From: Stenotrophomonas africana
GTDB lineage: Bacteria; Pseudomonadota; Gammaproteobacteria; Xanthomonadales; Xanthomonadaceae
DNA: 64,000 bases
NCBI RefSeq assembly: GCF_013004645.1
Contig: NZ_JABEME010000001.1
Coordinates: 1 to 64,000 of the forward strand
Direction of reading: 5' to 3'
Shown: positions 63,091 to 64,000 of the stretch, piece after piece
How positions within the stretch are numbered: the stretch's first letter is position 1
How the letters are laid out: the number at the start of each line of letters is the position of its first letter
Notes under the pieces: model-generated
The model's input: only the letters and a program-made list of their open reading frames with translations
Database searches by the model: none
Told to the model about the DNA's origin: nothing
Position numbers and translations under genes: made by a program

Positions 63091-64000
63091 CAGAACTCCC
63101 TCCCCAAGTCGGCGAAGCGCATGGTTTCGCTGAGGAAGGCGACCTTCTTGAATCCGGTCGGCCCGTGGCGGTTCTTCTCGATCAGGATCTCGGCGATGCC
63201 CCGGTCCTGCGTCTCGCGGTTGTAGACCTCATCCCGGTACAGCATCAGGATCTGGTCGGCCTCGCGGGTAAGCTCGTCGCTGTTGGCGAGGTCGCCGGCA
63301 TTCGGGCGCTTGTCGCCTTGGCGCTGGTCAACTGCCTTCACAACCTGGGCAAGAGAGATGACCGGGATGTCCAAGTCGCGGGCTAGGTTCTTCATCCCGC
63401 GTGCCACTTGGGAGACTTCCGTGGTTCGGTCCGCACGCGGCACCGTGATGCGCTGGGCGTAATCGATAAACAGGCAGCCGATGCCGTGGGTGTGCTTCCA
63501 CTTACGAGCGATCCCTACCAACTCGTCCAGCGTCACGGCCGAGCGGTCGTAGATCCACATGTCGCGATCTAGCGCCTTGGCCATACCCGCCTGCAGGAGC
63601 GACCAATCCTCGTCCTCCAAGTTGCCAGTACGAAGCTGGGTTGCTGAGACCTGGGACACCGCGGAGAGTCGGCGTAACGCCAGCTGTACTGCGGGTTGCT
63701 CGGCACTGATCACACCGGGCCGCCACTTCGCGTCTGCGGCAGCTTCGATCAGTCCACCGAGAAACGCAGTCTTGCCCATCGCAGGGCGGCCGCCGATGAT
63801 CGTTAGATCGCCAGGGTGCCACCCGCCCAGAATGTCGTTTAGCGCATTCAACCCTGTCGGGATACCAGGTAGCGCACCGCCCGATGCGTGATTCCGCGCC
63901 ACTTCTCGCCACGCTTCCTGCATCGCCTGCTTTCCGGTGTATTCGCAGGAGGTAACCACGGCATTGAGCGCCAGCAGCCGGCCAGCGGCCACGTCCACCG
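63090..64000 (-). CDS. Replicative DNA helicase, DnaB family (5' end outside window)
   Basis: At least 302 residues of a RecA-fold hexameric helicase. GIPTGLNALNDILGGWHPGDLTIIGGRPAMGKTAFLGGLIEAA contains Walker A (GGRPAMGKT), CLFIDYAQRI is Walker B, and VISLAQVVKAVDQRQGDKRPNAGDLANSDELTREADQILMLYRDEVYN is the DnaB-specific arm. The N-terminal domain is missing from view: the first visible ATG (63998) would start within the linker region, so the true start probably lies beyond 64000. It would drive prophage replication. Confidence 0.88.
   Translation of the reverse strand, partial: VDVAAGRLLALNAVVTSCEYTGKQAMQEAWREVARNHASGGALPGIPTGLNALNDILGGWHPGDLTIIGGRPAMGKTAFLGGLIEAAADAKWRPGVISAEQPAVQLALRRLSAVSQVSATQLRTGNLEDEDWSLLQAGMAKALDRDMWIYDRSAVTLDELVGIARKWKHTHGIGCLFIDYAQRITVPRADRTTEVSQVARGMKNLARDLDIPVISLAQVVKAVDQRQGDKRPNAGDLANSDELTREADQILMLYRDEVYNRETQDRGIAEILIEKNRHGPTGFKKVAFLSETMRFADLGREF

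Larger units (their letters stand above)
34187..64000. mobile_element. Podovirus-type prophage (partial, right end outside window)
   Basis: From the 3' end of tRNA-Leu to the window edge all genes form a coherent phage genome: replication helicase, NinB, RusA, terminases, portal, scaffold, capsid, adaptor, tail hub, internal virion proteins, lysis genes and tail fibres. There are no tape-measure or sheath genes, which fits a short-tailed virus. The exact left boundary is inferred. Neither integrase nor repressor is seen; they should be further right. The structural genes appear intact. Confidence 0.92.

Overview
The window is high-GC gammaproteobacterial chromosome, most likely from the Stenotrophomonas maltophilia complex (Xanthomonadaceae). 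I base this on the gene order eno-ftsB-ispD-ispF-truD and surE-pcm-yqaA-nlpD, on nlpD lacking an adjacent rpoS, and on many short imperfect palindromes with GTAG ends (SMAG-type elements) between genes. No database search was possible, so all family names rest on motifs, length and gene context.

The left 34 kb is ordinary core genome. From left to right on mostly the minus strand: a small membrane protein, ftsH, rlmE; divergent yhbY and a Mth938-like gene; a tightly overlapping surE-pcm-yqaA-nlpD operon; an Smr-domain gene; a near-continuous cluster pyrG, kdsA, two paralogous small membrane proteins, eno, ftsB, ispD, ispF, truD (CTP, KDO, glycolysis, divisome and isoprenoid functions); then parE, a GNAT acetyltransferase, a periplasmic S10 carboxypeptidase, a Pit/DUF47 phosphate transport pair, a CorC-type CBS protein with ExoD, a PPOX-like protein, an LLM flavin oxidoreductase, trhO, an FKBP lipoprotein overlapping an HI0933-type flavoprotein, a second GNAT, a membrane-anchored GltB-like FMN protein, a UDP-sugar dehydrogenase and a BLUF photosensor. 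The core ends with tRNA-Leu(UAA) at 34100-34186.

Everything from about 34.3 kb to the right edge is one prophage of podovirus type, read almost entirely on the minus strand with 1-4 nt stop/start overlaps. Read in transcription order (right to left): DnaB-type helicase (cut by the window edge), several very small early genes, NinB, an HNH nuclease, RusA, a winged-helix-like protein, small and large terminase, portal, a two-domain protein ending in a DUF2829/Tad2-like domain, scaffold, major capsid, small head proteins, an adaptor, a tail-hub protein spread over three genes, a T7 gp13-like protein, three internal virion proteins, a two-gene accessory (moron) module with a P63C protein and a palindromic operator, a complete lysis cassette (endolysin, two small membrane proteins, Rz/Rz1), two tail-fibre genes and an SRAP gene. 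No integrase is in view. It should lie beyond the right edge, and the tRNA-Leu gene is the likely attachment site.

The most unusual items are: two intergenic elements whose long terminal stems differ in sequence but stay base-paired (one encloses a cloverleaf-like set of hairpins); a 69-bp perfect palindrome that fills a convergent intergenic gap; a 55-bp copy of the 3' end of nlpD downstream of the gene; the Tad2-like fusion; the P63C/membrane-protein module; and the three-piece tail hub.
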